Positions 40,221 to 48,515 of a stretch of 64,000 bases of DNA are shown one piece after another. The position numbers and the translations under genes were made by a program. The DNA is from Lysobacter sp. KIS68-7. Lineage in GTDB: Bacteria > Pseudomonadota > Gammaproteobacteria > Xanthomonadales > Xanthomonadaceae. Position 1 is the first letter of the stretch, and each line of letters opens with the position of its first letter. The stretch lies in assembly GCF_021284745.1 (NCBI RefSeq), contig NZ_CP089925.1:2851001-2915000 (forward strand), read 5' to 3'. Under the pieces are notes generated by a model. It worked only from the letters and a program-made list of their open reading frames with translations. It did not search any database and was not told where the DNA came from.

Positions 40221-41983
40221 CAACCGCCCCCCGCCGCCTTCTTGCGGGCGTCTTCCTTCTCGCGCTCGCTCTTGTCCTGCTGGAACGCGTCGATGTGCGG
40301 CAGCTGGCGCAGCACGAGCGAATGCGGATCGAGCGTATAGCTCTCATGCGCCTGGATCGGCAGGCTGCCCTGCCCGTTCGCCATCGCGACGGTCTCCACC
40401 TTGTCGCCGACGCGCACTTCCACCGGCATCGGGAACGGCTTGTTGCCCGGCACCTGCCAGCGCAGGTCGAGGCGGTCGCCGTTGCGCGTGGCGATCAGTT
40501 CCGGCAGCTTCGGCTGGTACAGGTACACGTCGAAGAACCACTGGTAGTCCTTGTCCGTCACCTGCTTCACCGCGGCGATGTAATCCCGCGTACTGGCATA
40601 CAGCGGCTTGAAGTTACCCGGCTTCGGATCGGTCCTGCCGTACACGATCTGGCGCGTGACGGCGAAGAAGTCCTTGTCGCCCAGCAAATGGCGCAGCGTG
40701 TCCATCACCAGCGACGCCTTGTAATAGATGTCGTGGCCCGGGCCGACTTCGTCGCTGTACACGTCCTCTTCGCGCATCGGCTTGTCGCTGACGATCGGAT
40801 GCACGTTCGCCAGCGTGGCGCGCTGCTTCATCAGGTTGGCGTGGTATTCCATGTCGCCGCGCAGCCACTGCATGTACAGCGGCTGCATGTAGGTGCCGTA
40901 GCCCTCGTGCAGCCACATGTCGTCCCAGTCCTTGTTGGTCAGCTGGTTGCCGAACCACTCGTGCGCGAATTCGTGCTGCAGCAGCCAGTCGTAGCCGTAC
41001 TCGGACTTCTTGTACTCGTTGCCGTAGGCATTGATGGTCTGGTGCTCCATGCCCAGGTGCGGGGTTTCCACCACGCCCATCTTTTCGTCGGCGAAGGGAT
41101 ACGGGCCGATCTTCTCTTCGAAGAAATCGAGGATGGAAGAGAACTCGGCGAACAGGCCCTTCACCTTCGCCGGGTCGTCGCTCTTCAGGTACCAGTAGCG
41201 CAGCGGGATGGTGTTGCCGTAGCGCGACTTGTAATCGGCCTGCATCACTTCATACGGACCGACGTTGATCGCGATCGCGTAGGTGTCCGGGTTCTTCGTG
41301 CGCCAGTGGTAGGTGCGCCAGCCATCCTTTTCGTCCATGCCCATCGCCACGCCGTTGCCGGCGGACACCAGCGGCGCGGGCACGGTGACGTGTTGGTCGA
41401 CCTGCAACGGCTCGCCCTGCGGGTGGTCGATGCACGGCCAGAACAGGTCGCAACCGTTGCCCTGGATCGCGCTGACGAACCACGGTTCGCCGGTCGGCGC
41501 CTTCGACCACACGAAACCGCCGTCCCACGGCGCGCGCTTGGCAACGTGCGGGTGGCCGTCGTACACGATGCGCAGCGTGGCGGCCTGGCCCGCGGCAAGC
41601 GGCTTGGCCAGCGGCACGTACATGCGGCCTTCGGGATTGGTCCACGTGCCCTTCGCGACCGGCTGGCCGTCGACTTCCACGCTGGAGACGTTGTAGTTGC
41701 GGTCCAACTCGACGACGAGCTTGTCGATCGGCTTGGTCGCGCGGAAGGTCAGCTTCGCGTCGCCGGCGAGCGATTCCTTCGAAGGATCGAGTTTGAACGA
41801 CAGGTCGGCGTTCTCGAACACCACCGCTTCCTGCTCCGGCGCGCGCGGCAGGCCGGTCTGGTAGGTGAAGTCGGTGAGGTCGCCCTGGCCGGGGGCCTTT
41901 TCGGTTTTCTGGCCTGCCGCGAAAGCGGCGGGGGCAACGAGGACGGTCGCGAGCGCGAGCGGCAGCAGGGAGCGACGAAGCAT
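40220..41983 (-). CDS. Secreted M1-family zinc aminopeptidase
   Basis: A 587-aa M1 metallopeptidase with a Sec signal (LLPLALATVLVAPAAFAAG, residues ~5-23), so periplasmic. The zinc motif HEFAHEWFGNQL with the downstream Glu in WLHEGYGTYMQPLY is intact. The substrate-binding loop reads GMEHQT instead of the GAMEN of PepN, as in other secreted M1 enzymes. It lacks the long C-terminal helical domain of PepN (~870 aa). The start at 41983 is the Met of the signal peptide; AAGGA is 12 bp upstream. A small membrane protein follows with TGATG coupling. Confidence 0.93.
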   Translation of the reverse strand: MLRRSLLPLALATVLVAPAAFAAGQKTEKAPGQGDLTDFTYQTGLPRAPEQEAVVFENADLSFKLDPSKESLAGDAKLTFRATKPIDKLVVELDRNYNVSSVEVDGQPVAKGTWTNPEGRMYVPLAKPLAAGQAATLRIVYDGHPHVAKRAPWDGGFVWSKAPTGEPWFVSAIQGNGCDLFWPCIDHPQGEPLQVDQHVTVPAPLVSAGNGVAMGMDEKDGWRTYHWRTKNPDTYAIAINVGPYEVMQADYKSRYGNTIPLRYWYLKSDDPAKVKGLFAEFSSILDFFEEKIGPYPFADEKMGVVETPHLGMEHQTINAYGNEYKKSEYGYDWLLQHEFAHEWFGNQLTNKDWDDMWLHEGYGTYMQPLYMQWLRGDMEYHANLMKQRATLANVHPIVSDKPMREEDVYSDEVGPGHDIYYKASLVMDTLRHLLGDKDFFAVTRQIVYGRTDPKPGNFKPLYASTRDYIAAVKQVTDKDYQWFFDVYLYQPKLPELIATRNGDRLDLRWQVPGNKPFPMPVEVRVGDKVETVAMANGQGSLPIQAHESYTLDPHSLVLRQLPHIDAFQQDKSEREKEDARKKAAGGG

Positions 41984-42091
41984 GGTCAGGCAGGTCCTTC
42001 CAAGGGATCGCGCGACGATGCCACACGGCCGCCGGTTCGGCACCCTGCTTGAAGTCACCTGGGCCGCGACAGGGGCCTCAGGGCGCGCAAA

Positions 42092-42244
42092 TTACGGCGC
42101 GATCGACGCCGATTGCCCCGGATCGGTGCCATCCGGATCGGAGGCGTCGCGATAGCCCGTCGCCCCGAGTGCGGCGAACAGCACCGCGCACATCATGGCG
42201 CGCGCGGTGATGACGCGCAGTCGACGGCGGTTCTTCCTGGTCAT
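42092..42244 (-). CDS. Possible small protein upstream of the M1 peptidase
   Basis: A 50-codon frame beginning MTRKNRRRLRVITARAMMCA, basic then moderately hydrophobic (residues ~13-30), then an Asp-rich tail (DASDPDGTDPG). AGGGGG lies 7 bp before the ATG. The N-terminus looks like a weak signal or anchor. No family recognised, and the coding status rests on the ribosome site and composition only. Confidence 0.4.
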   Translation of the reverse strand: MTRKNRRRLRVITARAMMCAVLFAALGATGYRDASDPDGTDPGQSASIAP

Positions 42245-42390
42245 GACGTGCCCCCTGTTGCCTGTTCCAACGCGCCCGAAGGCGCCATCCGGACGCGCAG
42301 GCTCCGGCAGGCGCCGTGGGGGCGACGTGAACGCGGAACCAACACGGCCGGCGCGATCCTGCACCCAGGCCCCACCGAAGGACGCGCGCG

Positions 42391-43311
42391 ATGACCGACA
42401 AGCTGAAAGGCAAAACGATCGTCGTCACCGGCGCGTCCAGCGGCATCGGCAAGGGCGTCGCCCGCGCGCTCGCCGCCGAAGGCGCCACGCTCGTGCTCGC
42501 CGCGCGCCGCACGCACTTGCTGCATGCGCTGGCGGACGAGCTCGGCGATGCATTGCCGGTGACCACCAACGTCGGCGATCCGCGCGACGTGGAAAACCTC
42601 GCGCGCGCAGCGCTCGGCCGCTACGGCCGCATCGATGCCTGGATCAACAACGCAGGCGTCGCCGCGATCGGGCGCTTCGACGAAATCCCGCTGGACGATC
42701 ACCTGCGCGTCATCGCCACCAACCTGGGCGGCACCATCAGCGGCAGCCACGTCGCGATGAAGCACTTCCGGCGCATGCAGACGGGCACGCTCGTCAACGT
42801 GGCGGCGATGCTCGGCCGCACGCCGGCGCCCTACTACGGCTCGTTCTGCGCGTCGAAGTACGGCGTGATGGGCCTGTGCGCCTCGCTGCGGCAGGAACTG
42901 CGCGCACATGGCGAACACGACATCCGGGTGTGCGCGGTGCTGCCGATGGCGACCGACACCTCCTTCTACGATCATGCGGCGAACTACACCGGGCATGCCT
43001 TGCGGCCCTATCCGGTGACCGACGCCGACCGCGTCGTGCGTGCGATCGTCGATGTGGTGATCTCCCCGCGCGATGAAGTGACCGTGGGCGCCCCTGCGAT
43101 CGCGGCGGCGTTCGCGCAGCAACTCGCACCGCGGCTCACCGAAGGCGTGACTTCCGTGATGACGCGCGAACTGCAGATGTCGCAGGCGCCGGAAGCGCCG
43201 CATACGGCGGGCAACCTGCACGTGCCGCTCGAAGTGGGCACCGGTGTATCGGGCAGCCTGCGTGCGCGCCTGGCAGCGGAGGATCGCGTGCAGGGAACGT
43301 CGTCGCAGTAG
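42391..43311 (+). CDS. SDR-family protein lacking the catalytic Ser and Tyr
   Basis: A 306-aa classical-type SDR. The cofactor motif TGASSGIG is at residues 14-21, NNAG is intact (INNAGVAAIG), and the active-site Lys is in ASKYG. However, four residues before that Lys there is Phe (GSFCASK) where the catalytic Tyr belongs, and the usual Ser upstream is replaced in VNVAAMLG. If folded as usual it could bind NAD(P)H but would be a poor dehydrogenase. The C-terminus has an extra ~50 residues. GAAGGA precedes the start. No operon partner; convergent with the SMI1-like gene. Confidence 0.88.
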   Translation: MTDKLKGKTIVVTGASSGIGKGVARALAAEGATLVLAARRTHLLHALADELGDALPVTTNVGDPRDVENLARAALGRYGRIDAWINNAGVAAIGRFDEIPLDDHLRVIATNLGGTISGSHVAMKHFRRMQTGTLVNVAAMLGRTPAPYYGSFCASKYGVMGLCASLRQELRAHGEHDIRVCAVLPMATDTSFYDHAANYTGHALRPYPVTDADRVVRAIVDVVISPRDEVTVGAPAIAAAFAQQLAPRLTEGVTSVMTRELQMSQAPEAPHTAGNLHVPLEVGTGVSGSLRARLAAEDRVQGTSSQ

Positions 43312-43328
43312 GACGCCGAAAGCAAATG

Positions 43329-43823
43329 TCAGTCGGGTTCCGGGAGATTCAGATAATCAATGAACGCCTGGAAGCTCTCCGCGACGTAATACGTGTTCCC
43401 TTCTTCGTCGGATGGCGGGAACGCGAATGCATGATCCCAGAAATAGACTCCCTTGAGGTCTGCATTGTCGACCAGCGTCACCATGCCCCCGCAGGCACCA
43501 CTGCCAATGATGATGCTGCCAGGCATCAACTCCTTCTCATACTCATCGAACCATCCCCGCAAATCCAACGCCTCATCCACGCCTAATCCATACAACACGT
43601 CCAAGGGCACTTCCTCCCCCAAGGCCTCAAGAATGAAAGTGGGGTATCCCCTCTTTGCACTTCCCCCATTGTGCAAATGCAGGAATTCCTTGTAATCGTC
43701 CGGCAGCGAGAAGCCGATCCGCTGCTCGAAACCGTCGACCAGCTCGCGTGTCGCGCTTCCAAACCCCTCGATCTCCATCCGACCATCCCGCTGCTGGATC
43801 GCCATCAGGATAACGACCTGCAT
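43329..43823 (-). CDS. SMI1/KNR4-family protein
   Basis: A 164-aa SMI1/KNR4 (SUKH) domain protein: FEQRIGFSLPDDYKEFLHLHNGG is the family signature, followed by YPTFILEALGEE and a C-terminal YYVAESFQAFIDYL. Many bacterial members are immunity proteins against polymorphic toxins, but no toxin gene is nearby. The start at 43823 (MQVVIL) has a strong GGGAGG 5 bp upstream; later Met codons at 43805 and 43778 are alternatives. Local GC is near 50%, clearly below the neighbouring DNA, suggesting acquisition by transfer. Confidence 0.85.
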   Translation of the reverse strand: MQVVILMAIQQRDGRMEIEGFGSATRELVDGFEQRIGFSLPDDYKEFLHLHNGGSAKRGYPTFILEALGEEVPLDVLYGLGVDEALDLRGWFDEYEKELMPGSIIIGSGACGGMVTLVDNADLKGVYFWDHAFAFPPSDEEGNTYYVAESFQAFIDYLNLPEPD

Positions 43824-43885
43824 TTCCCTCCCGGCGCATTCGTCTTCCCGGGGCGTCGCTGAACATTCCCGCAGTGGACTGCGCC

Positions 43886-44506
43886 CTAGCGCTTGGTGGT
43901 GATGGCGCGACGCAGGTTCGCCCGCGCCTGCGCATCCAGGCGTTCGTGGAAGAAGTCGCTGAGGTAGATGCGTTCGCGTGCGAGCACGCCCTTCAGGAAA
44001 CGCTTGCGATTCACCGCGAACAACCAACCCGGCACCACGCCGCGATACTCGGCGGTGATGGCGCGGTCGTAGGCGTCGAATTCCGAAGGCGGCGCACCGA
44101 GGATCGCCATGTCGCAATCCAGGAACAGGCGCGCGTCGGGATCGGGCACGTCGGCCTGCGAGAGGGTGCCGTGCCGCGCGGTGAGATCGATCAGCGTGGC
44201 GACCTGTTCCGCATCGACCTTCGGCCACCATTGCGCAAGATGGTCGCGCGCGAGATCCGCCGAGCGCGCTTCGTTGTCCTTCGCGCCGGCGATGTAGATC
44301 GCATCGTGGTACAGCACTGCGAAGGCGACTTCGACCGGCTGCAGCCAGCCCGGCCCGGCCGACACACTGGCGTAGTGGCGCAGCACTTCGTCGACGTGCC
44401 TGGCGTTGTGGTACGCACGCGGCGGCGACGCATAGGCGGCCGCCAACGCGTTGCGCTGCGCGTCGGGCAGCGCGAAAGGCAGGCGCGCGAACGCCGCTTC
44501 GCTCAT
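43886..44506 (-). CDS. HD-domain metal-dependent phosphohydrolase-like protein
   Basis: A 206-aa protein of the bacterial HD group often mislabelled as an NMDA-receptor subunit. Metal ligands are visible as YHNARHVDEVL (His33, His37), FAVLYHDAIYI (HD at 67-68) and the later Asp in LFLDCDMAILG. It may hydrolyse a nucleotide or other phosphate ester; substrate unknown. Its ATG overlaps the stop of the NTF2-like gene (ATGA at 44503-44506), so the two form a coupled pair. Confidence 0.85.
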   Translation of the reverse strand: MSEAAFARLPFALPDAQRNALAAAYASPPRAYHNARHVDEVLRHYASVSAGPGWLQPVEVAFAVLYHDAIYIAGAKDNEARSADLARDHLAQWWPKVDAEQVATLIDLTARHGTLSQADVPDPDARLFLDCDMAILGAPPSEFDAYDRAITAEYRGVVPGWLFAVNRKRFLKGVLARERIYLSDFFHERLDAQARANLRRAITTKR

Positions 44507-45042
44507 TGCGCCGCCGTCGGGCAGGCCTTGCGCCCGGCCACGAGCTTGTCGATGTCTTCTTTCGTGGCCGGCTTCGGCACGTTGCCGCCACCGCCGTCGT
44601 AGAGCACGTGCCACGTGCCCTGCGCGTCGCGCACCCAGGTGGAGATGAAACGCCCGGCCATCCACTTGTCCTTCGCATCCGGCGCGAGGTTCTCCATCCA
44701 GTACGGGCCGCGCGACACCGCCACCCCAGTGTCGCCCGTCGCCGTCACCGCATCGGGATACCAATGCAGGCGCACGTCCTTGCCTTCGATGAGCGAGGAC
44801 CAGTCGGCCACGACGGCATCACGCCCGCGCGCGACCGAATCGCGACCGCTGATGAAGCTCGCATCGGCATGCAGGTGTTCGGCGAAGGCTTTGGCGTCAT
44901 GGTCCTCGACGCTCTTGGCGAAGCTCGATTCGCGCGCCCAGACCGCACATTCGGCGGTATTCGGCGCCGGTGGCGGCGCTTGCTGCGCTGCGGCGATCGC
45001 GGAGAGGGACAGGCCTGCAAGCAGCAAAGCGGATCGCAACAT
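44503..45042 (-). CDS. Secreted NTF2-like (DUF4440) protein
   Basis: A 179-aa protein with a Sec signal peptide (residues 1-19, ending IAAAQ) and an NTF2-like alpha+beta barrel domain: ESSFAKSVEDHDAKAFAEHL, ASFISGRDSVARGRDAVVADW and FISTWVRDAQGTWHVLYDGG are the DUF4440 landmarks. These proteins bind small ligands or act as enzymes in the periplasm; no specific function assignable. GGGAGC precedes the ATG at 45042. Coupled to the downstream HD gene. Confidence 0.85.
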   Translation of the reverse strand: MLRSALLLAGLSLSAIAAAQQAPPPAPNTAECAVWARESSFAKSVEDHDAKAFAEHLHADASFISGRDSVARGRDAVVADWSSLIEGKDVRLHWYPDAVTATGDTGVAVSRGPYWMENLAPDAKDKWMAGRFISTWVRDAQGTWHVLYDGGGGNVPKPATKEDIDKLVAGRKACPTAAQ

Positions 45043-45070
45043 GGCTGAGCTCCCGTGGGGTGCAGGGGGA

Positions 45071-45090
45071 TGATGTCCGAATGCGGCGAG
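45071..45090 (+). promoter_or_regulatory. Direct-repeat copy 1, upstream of the HAF gene
   Basis: TGATGTCCGAATGCGGCGAG, 88 bp before the HAF-repeat gene. A copy differing at one base lies at 46341-46360, 32 bp before alkA, in the same orientation relative to the downstream gene. It may be a shared regulator site. Confidence 0.45.
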
Positions 45091-45178
45091 CAACGCCTAT
45101 GCCGGAAGCGTGGGATGCACCTGCATGCCCTCGCGTCGTTCCGGAGCCGGCCTGCACCCTCCCCCCAAGGAGACAGCC

Positions 45179-46336
45179 ATGATGCATACCTCCCTCGCCC
45201 GGCGCCTGCTCCCTGCCGCCGTCGCGCTGGCCTGCGCGACCGGTGTCCAGGCGCAGACCCGCTACTCGCTCGACATCCTCACCGGCCTCGGCGGCACCTC
45301 CGCCACCGGCAACTCGATCAACGACCGGGGCTGGATCACCGGCCGCGGCAACCTCACCGGTAACCAGTCGCGCCACGCCACCCTCTGGCGCGGCGACACC
45401 GTCACCGATCTGCAGACCCTCGGCGGCCCCAACAGCGTCGTGGTGTTCCCCGTGAAGAACATCGTCGGCATCGTCAGCGGCATCGCGCAGACCAACGAAC
45501 CCGATCCCTTGAACGAAACCTGGAGCTGCGGGTTCTTCTTCCCCGCGGCCACGCGCACCGGTGTGCGTTGCCTGGGCTTCCGCTGGCGCAACAACGTGAT
45601 GACGCCGCTGCCGACGTTGGGCGGCACGCACGGATTCGCCAGCGGCACCAACAACTTCGGGTTCACCGTGGGCTGGGCGGAAAACACGGTGCACGACCCC
45701 ACCTGCGTGGCGCCGCAGCAGTTGCAGTTCCGCGCGGTGCGATGGGGACTCGATGGAAAGCCCACGGAGCTGCCGCCCTTGCCCGGCGACAGCACGAGCG
45801 CGGCGACCGCCATCAACGATCTCGGCGAGATCGTCGGCATCTCCGGCATCTGCGACATCGCGGTCGGGCAACGCAGCGCGCGCCATGCCGTGGTGTGGCG
45901 CAATCGCGTGCCGCACAACCTCGGCGACATCGGCGGCGATGCCTGGAACACACCGGTCGCGATCAACCTGCGCGGCGACATCGCGGGCTTCGGGAACACG
46001 GTGGCGGGCATCGACTTCGCACCGCATGCGTTCCTGTGGACGCGCAGGACGGGCATCGTCGATCTCGGCACATTGCCCGGCGACAGCACGAGCCAGGCGA
46101 GCGGCATGAACGAACTCGGCCGCGTAGTGGGCCAGTCGTGCAACAGCGCAGGCGTGTGCCGCGGCTTCGTGTGGACGCGCGGCACGATGCGCGACCTGCA
46201 AGCGATGATCACCGAAGGCGACGACGCGACCATCCTCACCGCGAACGACATCGACGACTTCGGCGTCATCACCGGCCAGGCGATCGACAACGCGACCGGC
46301 CGTTTCGTCGTCTTTCGCGCCACGCCGCTCGACTGA
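45179..46336 (+). CDS. Secreted HAF-repeat protein
   Basis: A 385-aa exported protein with a Sec signal ending near VQAQ (residue ~25). It is built of repeats of about 45-60 residues that carry the HAF signature (HAFLWTRRTGIVDLGTLPGD; HATLWRGDTVTDLQTLGG; HAVVWRNRVPHNLGDIGGD) followed by S.A..IN..G.I.G segments. Such proteins probably form an extracellular beta-propeller; function unknown. Two Cys pairs could form disulfides. AAGGAG precedes the start, which is a double ATG (45179/45182). Not preceded by a same-strand gene. Confidence 0.87.
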   Translation: MMHTSLARRLLPAAVALACATGVQAQTRYSLDILTGLGGTSATGNSINDRGWITGRGNLTGNQSRHATLWRGDTVTDLQTLGGPNSVVVFPVKNIVGIVSGIAQTNEPDPLNETWSCGFFFPAATRTGVRCLGFRWRNNVMTPLPTLGGTHGFASGTNNFGFTVGWAENTVHDPTCVAPQQLQFRAVRWGLDGKPTELPPLPGDSTSAATAINDLGEIVGISGICDIAVGQRSARHAVVWRNRVPHNLGDIGGDAWNTPVAINLRGDIAGFGNTVAGIDFAPHAFLWTRRTGIVDLGTLPGDSTSQASGMNELGRVVGQSCNSAGVCRGFVWTRGTMRDLQAMITEGDDATILTANDIDDFGVITGQAIDNATGRFVVFRATPLD

Positions 46337-46340
46337 GCAG

Positions 46341-46360
46341 TGATGTCCGAATCCGGCGAG
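46341..46360 (+). promoter_or_regulatory. Direct-repeat copy 2, upstream of alkA
   Basis: TGATGTCCGAATCCGGCGAG, identical to the copy at 45071-45090 at 19 of 20 positions. It ends 21 bp upstream of the TAAGGT box proposed as the alkA -10 element, a typical activator position. Confidence 0.45.
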
Positions 46361-46380
46361 TCGGCATGCGGGCGCGGTGC

Positions 46381-46392
46381 TAAGGTGCCCGC
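46381..46392 (+). promoter_or_regulatory. -10 element abutting the alkA start codon
   Basis: TAAGGT, then 6 nt (GCCCGC), then the ATG at 46393. Spacing matches the leaderless pattern at uup and selO; no Shine-Dalgarno is present. Confidence 0.4.
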
Positions 46393-47991
46393 ATGTCGAC
46401 CGCCGCAATTCTCACGAGCACGACCATGCCCGGCGTCCACATGCCCAGCGCACAGGTGTGCGAACAGGCACGTTTGAGCCGCGACCCGCGCTTCGACGGC
46501 CTGTTCTTCACCGGCGTCACCAGCACGCGCATCTATTGCCGGCCCGTATGTCCCGCGCCTGCGCCGAAGCCGCGCAACATCATCTATTACCCGAGCGCGG
46601 CGGCAGCCGAAGCGGCGGGCTTCCGCCCGTGCTTGCGCTGCAGGCCCGAACTCGCGCCGGGCGACGGAGCGTGGCGGCGCGGCGACGATGCAATGGCGCG
46701 CGCACTGAAGCTGATCGATGCGGGCCTGCTGGCCGAACAACCGCTCGCCGTACTGGCCGATCGCGTGCATCTGGGGGAACGACAGTTGCGACGCTTGTTC
46801 GTCGAACGCCTCGGTGCGCCGCCGAGCGGCGTGCATGCGACGCGTCGACTGCTGTTCGCCAAGCAACTGCTCACCGAAACGACGATGCCGATCACGCAGG
46901 TCGCGCTCGCCGCGGGCTTCGGCAGCCTGCGCCGGTTCAACACCGTCTTCCACGAGGCCTATCGCATGGCCCCGCGCGAGTTGCGCAAACGCGAGCCCTC
47001 GCAGGTCGACGACACGTTGGGCCTGCGTCTGGGATTCCGACCACCCTACGATTTCGAAGCGATGCTCGCCTTCCTGCGCACGCGTGCGCTGCCGGGCGTC
47101 GAGCAGGTGGACCACGATGCCTATGCGCGCCTAATCGCGCCCATGGCCGAAGGCGATGCGCCCGGTTGGCTCTGCGTGACGCGCGATGCCAAGGATCCGC
47201 ACGCGCTGCGCCTGCAGGTGCACGGCGTGCCGCCCGCACGCCTGCTGGAGGTGGTGGCGCGCGTGCGCCGCATGTTCGACCTCGATGCGGAACCGCGCAC
47301 GATCGCCGACGCTTTATCGGTGCATCCGCGCCTGAGTGCGCTGGTCGACGCGGCGCCGGGCGTGCGGCTGCCCAGCGCGTGGGACGGTTTCGAACTCGCC
47401 GTGCGCGCGATCCTCGGCCAGCAGATCAGCGTCGCCGCGGCGCGCACGATGGCGATGCGCGTGGCGCAGCGCTGGGGCACGCCGCTGGCGAACGAAGCAG
47501 CACCGGGGCTCGGCCATCTGTTCCCCACCGCGGCCGCGCTGGCGGACGCGGACCTGGAATCCATCGGCCTGATCTCCGCACGCGCGAAGACGATCCGAGG
47601 CGTGGCACGCGCGGTGCTCGAGGGCGACGTGGATTTCCGCACCGACGCCACGCTCGAGGAATTCGTCGAACGTTGGACCGCCCTCCCCGGCATCGGCCCA
47701 TGGACCGCGCACTACATCGCGATGCGCGCGCTCGGCCATCCGGATGCGTTCCCCGCCGACGACCTCGTGCTGCAACGCGCCCTGCCCGCCGACGGCTCGC
47801 GCCTCACCGCACGCGCCCTTGCCGCCGCGGCTGAAGCGTGGCGCCCATGGCGTGCGTATTCGGTCATCCAGTTGTGGCGCGATGCCAGTCATGCACCGAC
47901 GGCGGCAGCCACGGCGCCAGGTCGATCCCCAGCGCGTCGTACGCGTCCAGCGCATCGCGCACGAGCCGCAGCGCCGGTGTCGGCGGAATGA
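46393..47991 (+). CDS. alkA: Ada-AlkA fusion: methyl-responsive regulator and 3-methyladenine DNA glycosylase
   Basis: A 532-aa fusion. Residues ~22-95 form the Ada N-terminal methyl-phosphotriester domain with zinc Cys49, Cys53, Cys80 and Cys83 (YCRPVC ... RPCLRC); Cys49 is the methyl acceptor by alignment with Ada. Residues ~100-195 are an AraC-type HTH. Residues ~210-495 are AlkA: an N-terminal domain, then a HhH-GPD glycosylase (RAILGQQISVAAARTMAMR; LPGIGPWTAHYIAMRALGHP with the catalytic Asp in FPADDLVL). It repairs alkylated bases and probably induces its own gene when methylated. The Arg/Ala tail overlaps the convergent gene by 128 bp. Confidence 0.93.
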   Translation: MSTAAILTSTTMPGVHMPSAQVCEQARLSRDPRFDGLFFTGVTSTRIYCRPVCPAPAPKPRNIIYYPSAAAAEAAGFRPCLRCRPELAPGDGAWRRGDDAMARALKLIDAGLLAEQPLAVLADRVHLGERQLRRLFVERLGAPPSGVHATRRLLFAKQLLTETTMPITQVALAAGFGSLRRFNTVFHEAYRMAPRELRKREPSQVDDTLGLRLGFRPPYDFEAMLAFLRTRALPGVEQVDHDAYARLIAPMAEGDAPGWLCVTRDAKDPHALRLQVHGVPPARLLEVVARVRRMFDLDAEPRTIADALSVHPRLSALVDAAPGVRLPSAWDGFELAVRAILGQQISVAAARTMAMRVAQRWGTPLANEAAPGLGHLFPTAAALADADLESIGLISARAKTIRGVARAVLEGDVDFRTDATLEEFVERWTALPGIGPWTAHYIAMRALGHPDAFPADDLVLQRALPADGSRLTARALAAAAEAWRPWRAYSVIQLWRDASHAPTAAATAPGRSPARRTRPAHRARAAAPVSAE

Positions 47992-48484
47992 CGGCCGACT
48001 GCGCGATGCCGGCCATCGCATCCGGATCGAGCATCGCGCTGGTCCAGGAGAACAACAGATCGGCGCGGCGCTCGAGCGCGTTGCGCAGCCACGGGCGCAA
48101 TGGCGCGTGCACCGTGTATCCCGCCTCGCCCAAGGTCCGGATCGCCTCGGCGAGCTGCGCGTAGGCGCCGCGATACCACTCGCCCTTGCCGCCCGCGGCA
48201 TCGTGCACGGTCAGGGGCTGCGGTGCGTTGTGCGCGTCCAGCAGGTGCTTGAACCGCAGCTCGAGCGCGCGTGCATCCGGCACCGATTCGGTGTCCACCG
48301 CAAGCGCGCGATCCAGGTCGAAGAACTCGAACCAGCGCGGATGCAACTGCTGCAGGCGCGCGAGCGGATCGCGCGAAAAGCCCAGCTTCAGCAGGTCTTC
48401 GTAGGCGCAGGGAAACACGTACAGGTGGCAGGCGCCGCGACTGTGCGTGTGTTGCGTGGCGGGATCGCGCGGGTCGACGGGCAT
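47864..48484 (-). CDS. GIY-YIG-like (T5orf172-type) protein
   Basis: A 206-aa protein. The first ~85 residues (CHLYVFPCAYEDLLKLGFSR, RWFEFFDLDRALAVDTESV, ARALELRFKHLL) follow the GIY-YIG/T5orf172 pattern, with YVF in place of GIY and the conserved Arg and Glu present. The rest is helical and unrecognised. It may be a nuclease or a degenerate nuclease fold. Its 3' end overlaps alkA tail-to-tail by 128 bp. GACGCT 6 nt before the start echoes the leaderless pattern seen elsewhere, weakly. Confidence 0.7.
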   Translation of the reverse strand: MPVDPRDPATQHTHSRGACHLYVFPCAYEDLLKLGFSRDPLARLQQLHPRWFEFFDLDRALAVDTESVPDARALELRFKHLLDAHNAPQPLTVHDAAGGKGEWYRGAYAQLAEAIRTLGEAGYTVHAPLRPWLRNALERRADLLFSWTSAMLDPDAMAGIAQSAVIPPTPALRLVRDALDAYDALGIDLAPWLPPSVHDWHRATTG

Positions 48485-48515
48485 GGCGCCAGCGTCGCAC
48501 GAGGAGCATGCACGC

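Noticed and set aside
45071-46360. Direct repeats as target-site duplications flanking an inserted HAF gene
   Set aside because: The repeats are too long for most duplications, no transposase or inverted ends accompany them, and both sit upstream of genes in the same orientation; a regulatory role fits better.
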